From the NCBI GenBank assembly GCA_937898715.1, contig CALEKA010000012.1, forward strand, positions 1 to 20,859: a stretch of DNA of 20,859 nt, in the 5' to 3' direction. Under the pieces are notes generated by a model that had not been told where the DNA came from, searched no databases, and saw only the letters and a program-made list of their open reading frames with translations. This DNA comes from an uncultured Prevotella sp. Its GTDB lineage: Bacteria > Bacteroidota > Bacteroidia > Bacteroidales > Bacteroidaceae. The translations under genes were made by a program, and so were the position numbers. Each line of letters begins with the position of its first letter. Within the stretch, counting starts at the first letter, position 1. Positions 1-7,366 of the stretch are shown here, piece by piece.

Positions 1-612
1 GGAAGTATTAACGAATAATTAATGTCTAATTAATGGCAATTAATGTTCAAAATACCGCGCGAAGCGCAAAGAGACTTTCTTCATTGAAAGTAGTACTCTT
101 CCTCACGCGTACGCGCGTGTATCAGCAAGTTTTTGTCTCCGTCTCTCCCTCATCCGTCACTTTTGGTTTGAAATACATTGATATTCAGTGAAGTACGGAG
201 TGCATGTACTTGCACTTTTCCTACACTCTGCATGCACGTTTGCTTGCACATCCTTCTGCAGCATAGCAGTGGTGGACGAGCCATTTGTTGAGGCATTTTG
301 CTCTTGAAATTATCCCTTGGATGAGTATTTTCTCTTCCAAGGGATAATTTTTCCTGTTCCCAGGACTAATTTTTCCTCTTCCAAGGGATAATTTTTCTTG
401 TGTCAAGAGATAGTGAAGTGACGCTGAGTGTAAGATAAGTGAGGGATTAGTGACAGATGTTTCTATATCTAATCTGTTGATTTTCAGGGTTGTCAGTCGT
501 TTTTAGGCGGTAAGTGTAAGAACTTCCAAACAAAAATGGCTGTAATGCGCGCGCGTAAGGGACTGACTTAAGTTTGCAGAAATAAAAGTTTCAAGTTTCG
601 GATTTAGTATAG
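1..612. other. Non-coding leader region with small palindromes and a tandem array
   Basis: I find no convincing gene here. The first 40 bases carry three closely spaced AATTAATG-type words. Small perfect palindromes include ACTTTC/GAAAGT around 75-92 and CACGCG/CGCGTG at 104-119. The region then holds the 22-bp-period array at 327-412. A 61-codon minus-strand frame crosses that array, but its protein is mostly translated repeat, so I do not call it a gene. Confidence 0.6.
307..412. repeat. 22-bp-period tandem array with an inverted flank
   Basis: Four degenerate units follow one another at 327-346, 347-368, 369-390 and 391-412, each of the form ATTTTTCCTCTTCCAAGGGATA with changes; the first unit is 20 bp as seen. 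Immediately before them, 307-321 is the exact reverse complement of 336-350, a 15-bp stem with a 14-nt loop. The array is non-coding as far as I can see. A period near two helical turns would put repeated protein sites on the same DNA face, but that is inference. Confidence 0.75.
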
Positions 613-809
613 GCGGGCTGAAAGCCCAATGAAATCCATAGCCCAGGGCAACGCCCAGGGTATCCCGTAGACAGTGTAGTTACACCCTGTAAGGGCAAAA
701 GTACTAATATATTGTCCTTACTTCTGCCCTTACAGGGCGTATCATTCCTGCTTGATTCCTACCCAAGGCGTTGCCTTGGGCTATGGATTTCATTGGGCTT
801 TCAGCCCGC
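613..809. repeat. 197-bp nested palindrome, REP/BIME-like
   Basis: Outer arms 613-662 and 760-809 are reverse complements at 47 of 50 positions. Inner arms 685-703 and 719-737 pair at 18 of 19. Within the outer arms lie smaller hairpins: GGGCTGAAAGCCC-type, and CCCAAGGC-AAC-GCCTTGGG in the right arm. GTAG tetranucleotides occur at the foot of the left arm (from 667). Paired, inverted palindromes with GTAG resemble REP/BIME elements moved by RAYT transposases, which is a family analogy and not proof. No RAYT gene is present in the window. It lies between the array at 307-412 and the promoter of the trypsin-like lipoprotein. Confidence 0.75.
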
Positions 810-857
810 GCTGTCAAATCAGAAACTTTAGTAAAAGTGAACAGTTTGTACACTCTT

Positions 858-890
858 TTTGGGATGAAACTCGAAAGTATATTATCTTTG
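858..890 (+). promoter_or_regulatory. Bacteroidales-type promoter, outer of a tandem pair
   Basis: TTTG at 858-861 is followed after 21 nt by TATCTTTG at 883-890, matching the Bacteroidetes -33/-7 consensus TTTG and TAnnTTTG. A transcript starting here would include the hairpin at 913-943 in the leader of the trypsin-like lipoprotein gene. Confidence 0.65.
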
Positions 891-901
891 CATTAAGATA
901 A

Positions 902-966
902 GCTGCATCTCAGCATAACATTCAAGCAAGCTTGATGTTCTGCATTCGATTTGCATTATCTTTGCA
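902..966 (+). promoter_or_regulatory. Promoter-hairpin module, copy 1
   Basis: This 65-bp stretch matches 19251-19315 at 62 positions. It contains a hairpin at 913-943 with core CAAGC-AA-GCTTG and a bulged T, and ends with TATCTTTG at 957-964, a second -7 box. A CTTG at 931-934 lies 22 nt upstream of that box, inside the right arm of the hairpin, so a protein or structure at the hairpin could affect this promoter. The start codon of the downstream gene is at 987, giving a very short leader from this promoter. Confidence 0.75.
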
Positions 967-986
967 TAAGATAAGTACCACATCAT

Positions 987-2123
987 ATGAAACAAACAAC
1001 TCTCTATCTTCTCTCGCTGCTCATAAGCCTATTGCTTACAGCCTGCTCAAATGAACCGCCTACGCCCGAAGAACTCTACAAGGAAGAAGCTTCGGGAGTG
1101 GTCATGGTGCTCAATAAGTACTATTACAACGTGACGCTTCCCAGCGGCGAACACCTCTATTTCACAAGCATCGAAGAGGATGGTACGCTCACCGGACTCA
1201 CCGACGATATCAACGAGATACGCAAGAATTGTGGCTACCTGACGGGTACCGCCTTCTTCATCAACGATCGCGGACTGCTGCTCACCAATCGACACGTAGC
1301 TTCGCCCATCATCGACGAAGCACAGGTGAAGCAAAGCCTCATGAACATCATACGCTACGTGAAGGCTCTCTACGAAGCCCGCATGAACGAACTCTCCGAG
1401 CAGTACGATGCCCTCGAAAGCCAAAAGCAGGAGTGCGTAAGCGAAGACTTTTGGGGCAATGTGGAAGTGGACCAAGAGAGAGTGAGCCAGATAGAAAACG
1501 AGCAGAGCCAATTGCAGCAACAATATAATGTCGCGATGCAGGCGCGCAATGGAGTGGGCGATCAGCTCGATCCGTCCAGTATTACCATCCATCCCATCTG
1601 CGAATTGGGCATTGCCTACAACGACTCTTACGTCAGCACAGAGAGCGACTTCCTCGGAACGAACCCTTGCAATGTGGTGCGCCTCTCGCCAGACGAAGAG
1701 ACCGACCTGGCGCTTCTGCAGCTCCGCACGGAGAAGACGCCCGATAAGTGCTACGTATTTCCCGTAGAAGGCCGAAAAGATCAGTCGCACTGGTGGAACA
1801 TCTTCAAGAAAAAGAGCAACACTCCCTCGCCCGACGCTCCCAAGATAGACCAGAAGCTCTACATGATAGGCTTCAACGCAGGCATCGTCCTTGCCAACAC
1901 GCGCAAGGGCATCAAGGTACAGATGACGGGTGGACGAATCACGCAAATGCCCGATGGCACTCGTTTGCTCTACAGCATTCCCACGATGCAAGGTTCGAGT
2001 GGAAGCCCCGTAGTAGATGAGCGCGGCAACCTCGTAGGCGTCAACTTCGCCAAGCTCAATGGTACAGACAATTTCAACTTTGGCATACCCTTGCAAAAGG
2101 TACGGCGCTTTGTGAAGGAGTGA
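987..2123 (+). CDS. Trypsin-like serine protease lipoprotein
   Basis: This is a 378-aa exported protein with a type II signal peptide and lipobox LLTAC (Cys20), so it should be anchored in a membrane facing the periplasm or surface. It has a trypsin/HtrA-like catalytic triad: His103 in TNRHVA, a likely Asp240 in ETDLALLQL, and Ser338 in GSSGSP, followed by GNLVGVN, as expected at the end of the second beta barrel. About 80 charged, Gln/Glu-rich residues (roughly 110-190), likely a coiled coil, sit between the His and Asp regions, which is unusual for the fold. No PDZ domain is visible, so it is not a standard HtrA/DegP. The start is chosen because it opens directly into the signal peptide, 23 nt after the -7 box. 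The substrate is unknown. A 349-codon antisense frame is a shadow. Confidence 0.88.
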   Translation: MKQTTLYLLSLLISLLLTACSNEPPTPEELYKEEASGVVMVLNKYYYNVTLPSGEHLYFTSIEEDGTLTGLTDDINEIRKNCGYLTGTAFFINDRGLLLTNRHVASPIIDEAQVKQSLMNIIRYVKALYEARMNELSEQYDALESQKQECVSEDFWGNVEVDQERVSQIENEQSQLQQQYNVAMQARNGVGDQLDPSSITIHPICELGIAYNDSYVSTESDFLGTNPCNVVRLSPDEETDLALLQLRTEKTPDKCYVFPVEGRKDQSHWWNIFKKKSNTPSPDAPKIDQKLYMIGFNAGIVLANTRKGIKVQMTGGRITQMPDGTRLLYSIPTMQGSSGSPVVDERGNLVGVNFAKLNGTDNFNFGIPLQKVRRFVKE

Positions 2124-2132
2124 AATGAACGT

Positions 2133-2280
2133 GTTGGCGGAATTTGTAAACGGGTTGACAAGTTAACAGGTGAACAGGTAAGTATGTCAAGTTTAATCGT
2201 TCTCGTTTTTAACGAAACAAGTAGTCTAAGATATTTTTACTTGTTAACTTGTTTATCCGTTAGCCAAGAATTCCGCCAAC
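2133..2280. repeat. Long imperfect inverted repeat between two plus-strand genes
   Basis: GTTGGCGGAATT at 2133-2144 pairs exactly with 2269-2280, and ACAAGTTAACA at 2158-2168 pairs exactly with 2242-2252. A small central stem, TCGTT/AACGA, sits near 2197-2215. The structure begins ten bases after the protease stop codon. It may act as a terminator or be a palindromic mobile remnant; there is no clean T-tract. Confidence 0.6.
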
Positions 2281-2340
2281 GGGTTGAATTGATGCTTTAG
2301 CATTATTCAAGAAATCTTTAGTATGCCACGCTTTGTGAAC

Positions 2341-2371
2341 ATTGCAGAATGAATAAAAATCAGTAAGTTTG
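2341..2371 (+). promoter_or_regulatory. Promoter for the first AAA-ATPase/nuclease gene
   Basis: ATTG at 2341-2344, then 19 nt, then TAAGTTTG at 2364-2371 fits the Bacteroidetes consensus with one change in the -33 box. The ATG lies at 2393, so the leader would be only about 15 nt. Confidence 0.55.
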
Positions 2372-2392
2372 TAGGCAAAAGCAGTATATGTT

Positions 2393-4120
2393 ATGAATAA
2401 AGGAGTAAAACAAGTGCCCTACGGTGTGTCCGACTTTGTGGATATTAGAACAAATAATCTGTATTATGTGGACAAGACGATGTACTTGCCCATGATTGAG
2501 GATGAAGCTCGCTATCTGTTCTTCACTCGTCCGCGTCGTTTTGGCAAGAGCCTGCTCGTCAGCATGATGCGTGCTTATTACGACTGCAAATTAAAGGATC
2601 GCTTTAAAGAATTGTTTGGTGACTTGTGGATTGCTCAGCATCCCACAGCGCTGCAAGGGAAATATTTCATCCTTTATCTGGATTTCTCACAAGTAGGCGG
2701 AGATATTAGTAAGATTGAGCGCCGATTCGATTCCTATTGTAGCAAGCGAATTGATTCTTTCGTGCATCGCTATTCTGAGTTTTATCCTGCCGACATAACT
2801 GCACAAATTGCTAATAGTGAATCCTTTGCAGATAAGTTAGACATATTATGCAACTACTCTGCAGAACAAGGCAACATGCTTTTCCTCATCATCGATGAGT
2901 ACGACAATTTTACGAATACCATCCTCAACGAACAAGGCGAGGCTGTATATCATGCCATAACGCATGCTGATGGCTTCTATCGAGATATATTCAAGAAATT
3001 TAAGGGCAACTTCGATCGTATATTTATGACCGGAGTAAGTCCTGTGACGTTAGACGATGTGACGAGTGGATTCAACATCGGTTGGAACATTGCCACTAAA
3101 CCGCAGTTTAACAATATACTCGGTTTTACCACGAGCGATGTACGCACCATGTTTGAGTATTATAAAGATCATGGCAAATTGCCAGCCGACTTTGATGTGG
3201 AGTTTGCCATAAAAGACATGGAGCCATGGTATGATGGCTATTGCTTCTCAGAGGAATCTTTGCATGGTCGGGACCGTGTGTTCAATACCGACATGGTGCT
3301 ATACTATCTGCGCAACTATATGAGTTATGGTTGTGCACCTAAGCAGATGATCGATCCTAACACCAAGATAGACTATGGGAAAATGCAGAAACTCTTGCAA
3401 TTCGACAAGTTGGATGGCGAGCGTAAAGGACTCATCAGCAAAATAGCCGAAGAGGGAGAAATCGTGTGTGAGCTATTCGAATCGTTCTCGGCCTATCAGA
3501 TCCCCAAAGTGCAGTTCTTCCCGAGTTTGCTCTATTATTATGGCATGCTTACTATCAAGGGCACACGTGGTGAACGCTTGGTGCTTGGCATCCCCAATAA
3601 TAACGTGCGAAAGCAGTACTACGGCTATCTGCTTGAGGATTTTCAGAATCGTAGCTACGTCAACACTATGCAACTGGACGACGGCTTCTATGAGATGGCC
3701 TATGAGGGTGAATGGCGAAAATGTCTTAAATTCATGGCCGATTCTTATGCCAAGCTATCTTCGGTGCGCGATGCCATAGAGTCGGAGCGCAATTTGCAAG
3801 GCTTCTTCATGGCATACTTTAGCATGACGAATTATTACTACACCGCTCCCGAACTCGAACTCAACCATGGCTACTGCGACTTCTTCCTCCTGCCCGACCT
3901 CACACACTATGCCACGCAGCACAGCTACATACTCGAACTCAAAGTCATACACAAAGGCGCTTCAAGTCAGCAAGTGCAGCAGCAATGGGACGATGCCGTA
4001 GCTCAGATTCACAGTTATGCTCAAGCCCCACGTGTAGAAGCCTTGCGCCAAGGCACACACTTACACCTCATCATCATGCAGTTTGATGGCTATCTGCTCA
4101 AGAGGATGGAGGAGGTGTAA
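2393..4120 (+). CDS. AAA-ATPase-like / PD-(D/E)XK nuclease fusion (DUF1703 type)
   Basis: This 575-aa protein belongs to the family annotated as AAA-ATPase-like plus C-terminal PD-(D/E)XK nuclease. Its N-terminus shows the signature YVDKT (residues 25-29) and a Walker A-like RPRRFGKSLL (46-55); Walker B-like IIDEYDNF has Asp168 and Glu169. Near the C-terminus, Asp496 in GYCDFFLLPD and Glu515-Leu-Lys517 in ILELKV form the likely nuclease core. The length is normal for the family and all key residues are kept. The cellular role is not established; such genes are often multi-copy in Bacteroidales, and a second member lies at 14835-16406. It has its own promoter-like site, with a hairpin downstream. 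Confidence 0.9.
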   Translation: MNKGVKQVPYGVSDFVDIRTNNLYYVDKTMYLPMIEDEARYLFFTRPRRFGKSLLVSMMRAYYDCKLKDRFKELFGDLWIAQHPTALQGKYFILYLDFSQVGGDISKIERRFDSYCSKRIDSFVHRYSEFYPADITAQIANSESFADKLDILCNYSAEQGNMLFLIIDEYDNFTNTILNEQGEAVYHAITHADGFYRDIFKKFKGNFDRIFMTGVSPVTLDDVTSGFNIGWNIATKPQFNNILGFTTSDVRTMFEYYKDHGKLPADFDVEFAIKDMEPWYDGYCFSEESLHGRDRVFNTDMVLYYLRNYMSYGCAPKQMIDPNTKIDYGKMQKLLQFDKLDGERKGLISKIAEEGEIVCELFESFSAYQIPKVQFFPSLLYYYGMLTIKGTRGERLVLGIPNNNVRKQYYGYLLEDFQNRSYVNTMQLDDGFYEMAYEGEWRKCLKFMADSYAKLSSVRDAIESERNLQGFFMAYFSMTNYYYTAPELELNHGYCDFFLLPDLTHYATQHSYILELKVIHKGASSQQVQQQWDDAVAQIHSYAQAPRVEALRQGTHLHLIIMQFDGYLLKRMEEV

Positions 4121-4155
4121 GAGAATCGTTATGGATAATAGCATTAAAAAATAAG

Positions 4156-4196
4156 AGTAGGAGATAAACACCGATGATTAGTGTTTATCTCCTACT
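4156..4196. terminator. Strong hairpin between convergent genes
   Basis: A perfect 16-bp stem, 4156-4171 with 4181-4196, encloses a 9-nt loop. It sits 35 nt after the stop of the AAA-ATPase/nuclease gene and about 130 nt before the stop of the convergent amidase gene, so it may serve both directions. No long T-tract follows. Confidence 0.7.
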
Positions 4197-4324
4197 TGCT
4201 TGTACAAAAGTCTTACCCGACAGATAGAAACAAGAATGGCGAATTTCTTTCTTCCTATGAAACACTACTATGTAGTAATTAAATAAAAGGGAACAAGCGC
4301 CTGTAGTATCAAAGAATTAGCGAT

Positions 4325-5047
4325 TTAGAATGATTTCCCATAGACGCGATAGAGTTGCTTCATGAAGCGACGATATTCCGTCTGTGTAATATCTACTTTT
4401 CCGGCTATGTGTTTCTCGGGATGGTGGCGCATGTAGTTTTTTCGTACCATCTCGTGGGTGACGATGTGGGTGAGGGGGATGTTGTAACGAGCTATGATGG
4501 GTTTTAAGTATTCAATGGCACTACTAATCTGATCTTGTGTGAGCGGGTGCTCTAATGTGTTTCCCTGAAATTCAATACCAATGGTAAACCCATTGCATCC
4601 TTCACGGCCATCAAGGCGTGAATAGCCTGCATGATAGGTCACTACGGTCGGGTCGCACATGATGTAGCGTGTACCATCGGTGTCGATGACGCAGTGAGTG
4701 CCAACTCCTTTCTTGCTTTCAGTGAGCACCCACAAGGAGCGTTCTATGGTAGGCTCTGCGGTATGGTGGAGTATTACGCCTTTCACTTCGTTTGTGCGAG
4801 AAGGGTCGAAGTTGGGTGTTGGATGGGATATTTCGCGATAGTGAGTGTGAGGTTGTTCTTCGTCAGAATAACTGGTGATGGTGTCGGTCTTTTGTCCGGA
4901 TGTGGATGATGGTTGCTCTTTAACATCAGTATCTTGAGAAAATACGTTTTGCTCCTGTGTCGAGTTATTGTGTTGAGCACGGAGGTTGCATGCTCCAAGT
5001 ACTAATGAACAGAGCAGCAGAGCTATGCCTATATAGTTGAGTTTCAT
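4325..5047 (-). CDS. N-acetylmuramoyl-L-alanine amidase (Amidase_2) lipoprotein
   Basis: This 240-aa protein should cleave the bond between N-acetylmuramic acid and L-alanine in peptidoglycan. A lipobox LVLGAC (Cys20) points to membrane anchoring on the periplasmic side. A Ser/Thr/Asp-rich stretch (roughly 25-85) links it to an Amidase_2 domain at about 88-230: ILHHT (His94/His95) for zinc, YHAG (138-141), IGIEF with Glu159, THE with His198, and GKVD with Lys217 and Asp219. These align with the AmpD His/Glu/His/Lys-x-Asp set by motif, with an insertion between His198 and Lys217. It is convergent with the AAA-ATPase/nuclease gene and downstream of another lipoprotein on the same strand, from which a hairpin separates it. 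No good promoter box was found directly upstream. Whether it serves cell-wall recycling or has another cell-wall role cannot be told. Confidence 0.9.
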   Translation of the reverse strand: MKLNYIGIALLLCSLVLGACNLRAQHNNSTQEQNVFSQDTDVKEQPSSTSGQKTDTITSYSDEEQPHTHYREISHPTPNFDPSRTNEVKGVILHHTAEPTIERSLWVLTESKKGVGTHCVIDTDGTRYIMCDPTVVTYHAGYSRLDGREGCNGFTIGIEFQGNTLEHPLTQDQISSAIEYLKPIIARYNIPLTHIVTHEMVRKNYMRHHPEKHIAGKVDITQTEYRRFMKQLYRVYGKSF

Positions 5048-5079
5048 AATGATTAAAAGATTTGATTATGTACCAATAA

Positions 5080-5115
5080 ATGAGCCCGTGTACTATGATT
5101 AGCACACGGACTCAT
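5080..5115 (-). terminator. Hairpin after the DUF6591-like lipoprotein gene
   Basis: ATGAGCCCGTGT at 5080-5091 pairs with 5104-5115 (12 bp, one mismatch), 12-nt loop. On the minus strand it begins 16 nt after the stop codon and is followed by a T-containing stretch. It probably ends the upstream lipoprotein transcript before the amidase gene. Confidence 0.65.
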
Positions 5116-5131
5116 CAGACCTTAAAATTAA

Positions 5132-6247
5132 CTATTGCTGCGCAGCACGAGCTGCCTTTGTCATAAGGCGTGTGAAACGCTGCAGTTGGGCAGATGAGAA
5201 ATCGCCCTTTACGTTTTCAAGTTTCTCGGCATAGTCTTGCATTTCAGAGACGTATTCCGCATAGTCTGTAAGAGCTGTAGGATCGTTGTTCTTTGCCTTT
5301 CTCATAATGGTAATGCACTTGTCGATGCAGCGTTCGTAGGAGTCGAGCAAATCGTCGATATCAGCCGAGCCCGTGCTTGAACTGGCTTCGGAATCATAGC
5401 TATCGATACCGTCTGAATCTGATGAGCCAGATGCAGTCTGGGGTAGTTCAAAGCTATCGAAAGGCACAGCCGACAGATCTATAGGTACACCAGAAGCATC
5501 GGGGCGAAGACTATACATATAGGTATTACCACGCGTGGTAAACTTTCCGCTGAACACGTCGTCTTTGAATGTTCCTTCAAAAGAACCTGTATTGTTGCCG
5601 TTAATATCGAACTCGGGGATGGTCATTGGTGATGTTAAGCTATAATCTGACTTGAAATAGAGCAATGCTCCGGGACCCATACGCTTGTAATAATAGGCAC
5701 CAGTGATTTTACCTTCATGCTCTACGTTGATGGTCATACATACTGGGTATTTGCCGATGTTACCACTCAAGGTGATATTCTTTAGGTCAACGTTCAAATC
5801 TTCAATGGAGAATTGCTTGGCATTGTTGAGCGTCTTCTTAGCATCGTCCTTGGCGACCTTTGCACTAAACTTAATGTTGGCCTCTGTGCCCTTCTTAGCC
5901 TTCAAAAGGCTGACAAATGCTGTCTTAGCAGAGTCAGAATCAAGCTTCAGTTTTTGCTCTATACCATCGCTTACAATCTTTACGCAGAAATCATCATCGA
6001 GGGTGATATTGCTTGGATCGAGTTCGGTAATGCCACTGATGTGCTCGTTTGCCGTCATCTTCACCGTGATGGAGAGAGTGCGAGTTTCTCCCTCACCACT
6101 CTGTTCGAGCGTGAAGGGTTCTTCCGAAACGGTGATTGCATCGCTTTGATAGCCATTAACAGCTTCACAAGTAAGCTGTGCAGAATCCTTACTACATGCG
6201 GCCATTAGGAGTATGAGTGAGGAGAAAAGTAAGGTGCTTAATTTCAT
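5132..6247 (-). CDS. Lipoprotein with C-terminal DUF6591-like region
   Basis: I prefer the ATG at 6247 (371 aa) to the one at 6259, because MKLSTL opens a normal lipoprotein signal ending in LMAAC (Cys18), while the longer start adds MVYA in front. The middle of the mature protein is beta-rich, with repeated GxF/GxYY segments (for example GAYYYKRMGPGALLYF and GSFEGTFKDDVFSGKF). A Ser/Asp/Gly-rich linker follows, then a helical tail starting DDLLDSYERCIDKCITIM and ending near AARAAQQ. That tail resembles what is annotated as DUF6591 in Bacteroides lipoproteins; I recognise this by pattern and have not searched. Function is unknown. The gene has its own -7 box at 6335-6342 and a terminator-like hairpin downstream. 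Confidence 0.8.
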   Translation of the reverse strand: MKLSTLLFSSLILLMAACSKDSAQLTCEAVNGYQSDAITVSEEPFTLEQSGEGETRTLSITVKMTANEHISGITELDPSNITLDDDFCVKIVSDGIEQKLKLDSDSAKTAFVSLLKAKKGTEANIKFSAKVAKDDAKKTLNNAKQFSIEDLNVDLKNITLSGNIGKYPVCMTINVEHEGKITGAYYYKRMGPGALLYFKSDYSLTSPMTIPEFDINGNNTGSFEGTFKDDVFSGKFTTRGNTYMYSLRPDASGVPIDLSAVPFDSFELPQTASGSSDSDGIDSYDSEASSSTGSADIDDLLDSYERCIDKCITIMRKAKNNDPTALTDYAEYVSEMQDYAEKLENVKGDFSSAQLQRFTRLMTKAARAAQQ

Positions 6248-6334
6248 TGCGTATACCATAGAATTTGGATGATTGTAAAACTGACTAACTTTACTTCGAT
6301 CTTACTTAGTGTAGACATTCTACCCATGCATCGC

Positions 6335-6342
6335 CAAAGATA
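6335..6342 (-). promoter_or_regulatory. -7 box for the DUF6591-like lipoprotein gene
   Basis: The minus strand reads TATCTTTG here, an exact TAnnTTTG box about 88 nt before the chosen start at 6247. No TTTG is visible at the usual -33 distance, so this is a half-match. The rest of 6260-6497 shows nothing convincing. Confidence 0.45.
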
Positions 6343-6497
6343 TCTATTTTTTGAATCTTATCTTAATGACGAGGTTATATATCGCGACACCAAGTGTTTC
6401 AAATCTGTCCCAAATCCTACAAGACGCACCATCTATGAATGCGAACTTGCAAGATTATAGGACAAGATATTTTTACAATAATTACTGTTAATGCAGG

Positions 6498-6827
6498 TTA
6501 GTGTAGATAAAGCCTAAGTTTATTGTAGTTAGCTCGTTTGGCGCGATTGAATGCAGTGAAAAGGTCAATTAAAGACCAAATTCCTACACCTCCACAAGTG
6601 AGCAACTTTGCAACGCCGCTTCCTGTATCTCCTAAATAAAAACGATCAACGCCAAGTCCGCCTAGGAAGAATGCAAGAATAAGTGTTGTGGTGGGACTTT
6701 TCATTGGAACAGAAGTAATAGAAGACAACTTCTCTTCTGGTAAATCTTTTACAGCTTGTTCAAATGATGGAATCATCATCTCGGGAATGTTGGGAGCAAT
6801 CATTGCTACCAGTGAACTTTTGTCCAT
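6498..6827 (-). CDS. TM2 domain membrane protein
   Basis: The 109-aa protein has a TM2 domain: about 50 polar residues, then KSPTTTLILAFFLGGLGVDR, FYLGDTGSGVAKLLTCGGVG and IWSLIDLF, which form two membrane segments joined by a short conserved turn, and a basic tail. Upstream in-frame codons extend to an ATG at 6911, but that start would overlap the preceding gene and add residues not typical of the family; MDKSSL at 6827 matches where TM2 proteins of Bacteroidales usually begin. The gene follows the DUF2752 gene by 59 nt on the same strand, and TM2 and DUF2752 are commonly paired in this order. Its role is unknown. Confidence 0.85.
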   Translation of the reverse strand: MDKSSLVAMIAPNIPEMMIPSFEQAVKDLPEEKLSSITSVPMKSPTTTLILAFFLGGLGVDRFYLGDTGSGVAKLLTCGGVGIWSLIDLFTAFNRAKRANYNKLRLYLH

Positions 6828-6886
6828 AATTGTAATAATTAATAAGGGTTTATAAAGTGTATTTGAAGAATTTGCTATGTCTTCTG

Positions 6887-7312
6887 CTATAAGTCTTTCA
6901 AAAGGTTCCATATCCAGTTGAAAGCTATTACAGAAAGTATAGGAATTAATACTAATTTACGGCTAAGGCAAGCGCTTAGTCTAACCCATGCATGATAAAG
7001 TACGTTGTGATTAGTTATGATGTCGAATGAAAGCCAAAGTGTTGTAAGTAATAACAAGGGAAGTTCTACCACACAGAGTGCATTATAACTCAACAAGGCT
7101 TTGGAAAAATCTCCATGAAGAAGAGCTAACATCCCACGTGTTGTACCGCAAGCAGGGCATGGTAAGTGAGTAAGTTGTTTGAAAGGACATTTTAACCATG
7201 TTACTTGATAGGTCTCAGGTATTAATCTGTTATACATGCACCATATTACTCCAAACACAAGGAGAATGCATAGTTTTAAGTAGAAACTATTTCGCATCGT
7301 ACGATCATCCAT
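6887..7312 (-). CDS. DUF2752 membrane protein
   Basis: This 141-aa protein has a first hydrophobic segment (roughly 10-26), then the DUF2752 signature: KCPFKQLTHLPCPACGTTRG with Cys42, Cys52, Cys55 and Arg59. Two more hydrophobic stretches (about 75-98 and 118-137) follow. The conserved Cys set could bind metal or form disulfides; this is not established. It lies just upstream of the TM2 gene and 54 nt downstream of the GIY-YIG-type gene, with no clear promoter in between, so the three could share a transcript. Confidence 0.85.
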   Translation of the reverse strand: MDDRTMRNSFYLKLCILLVFGVIWCMYNRLIPETYQVTWLKCPFKQLTHLPCPACGTTRGMLALLHGDFSKALLSYNALCVVELPLLLLTTLWLSFDIITNHNVLYHAWVRLSACLSRKLVLIPILSVIAFNWIWNLLKDL

Positions 7313-7366
7313 GGCTTTAATTTCTCTTTCAATTGTCCATCACATTTTTATTTGCTTTTAATATCT

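Noticed and set aside
221..406. 61-codon minus-strand gene
   Set aside because: Most of the protein is the translated 22-bp tandem repeat, with no domain and no promoter.
1047..2096. 349-codon antisense frame
   Set aside because: It is a shadow of the trypsin-like gene, whose signal peptide and catalytic motifs are clear.
6269..6460. 63-codon plus-strand frame
   Set aside because: Composition is not protein-like for a known family, and it lies over the promoter of the opposite gene.
6828..6911. Longer TM2 start at 6911
   Set aside because: It would overlap the DUF2752 gene and add residues atypical for the family; the ATG at 6827 fits better.
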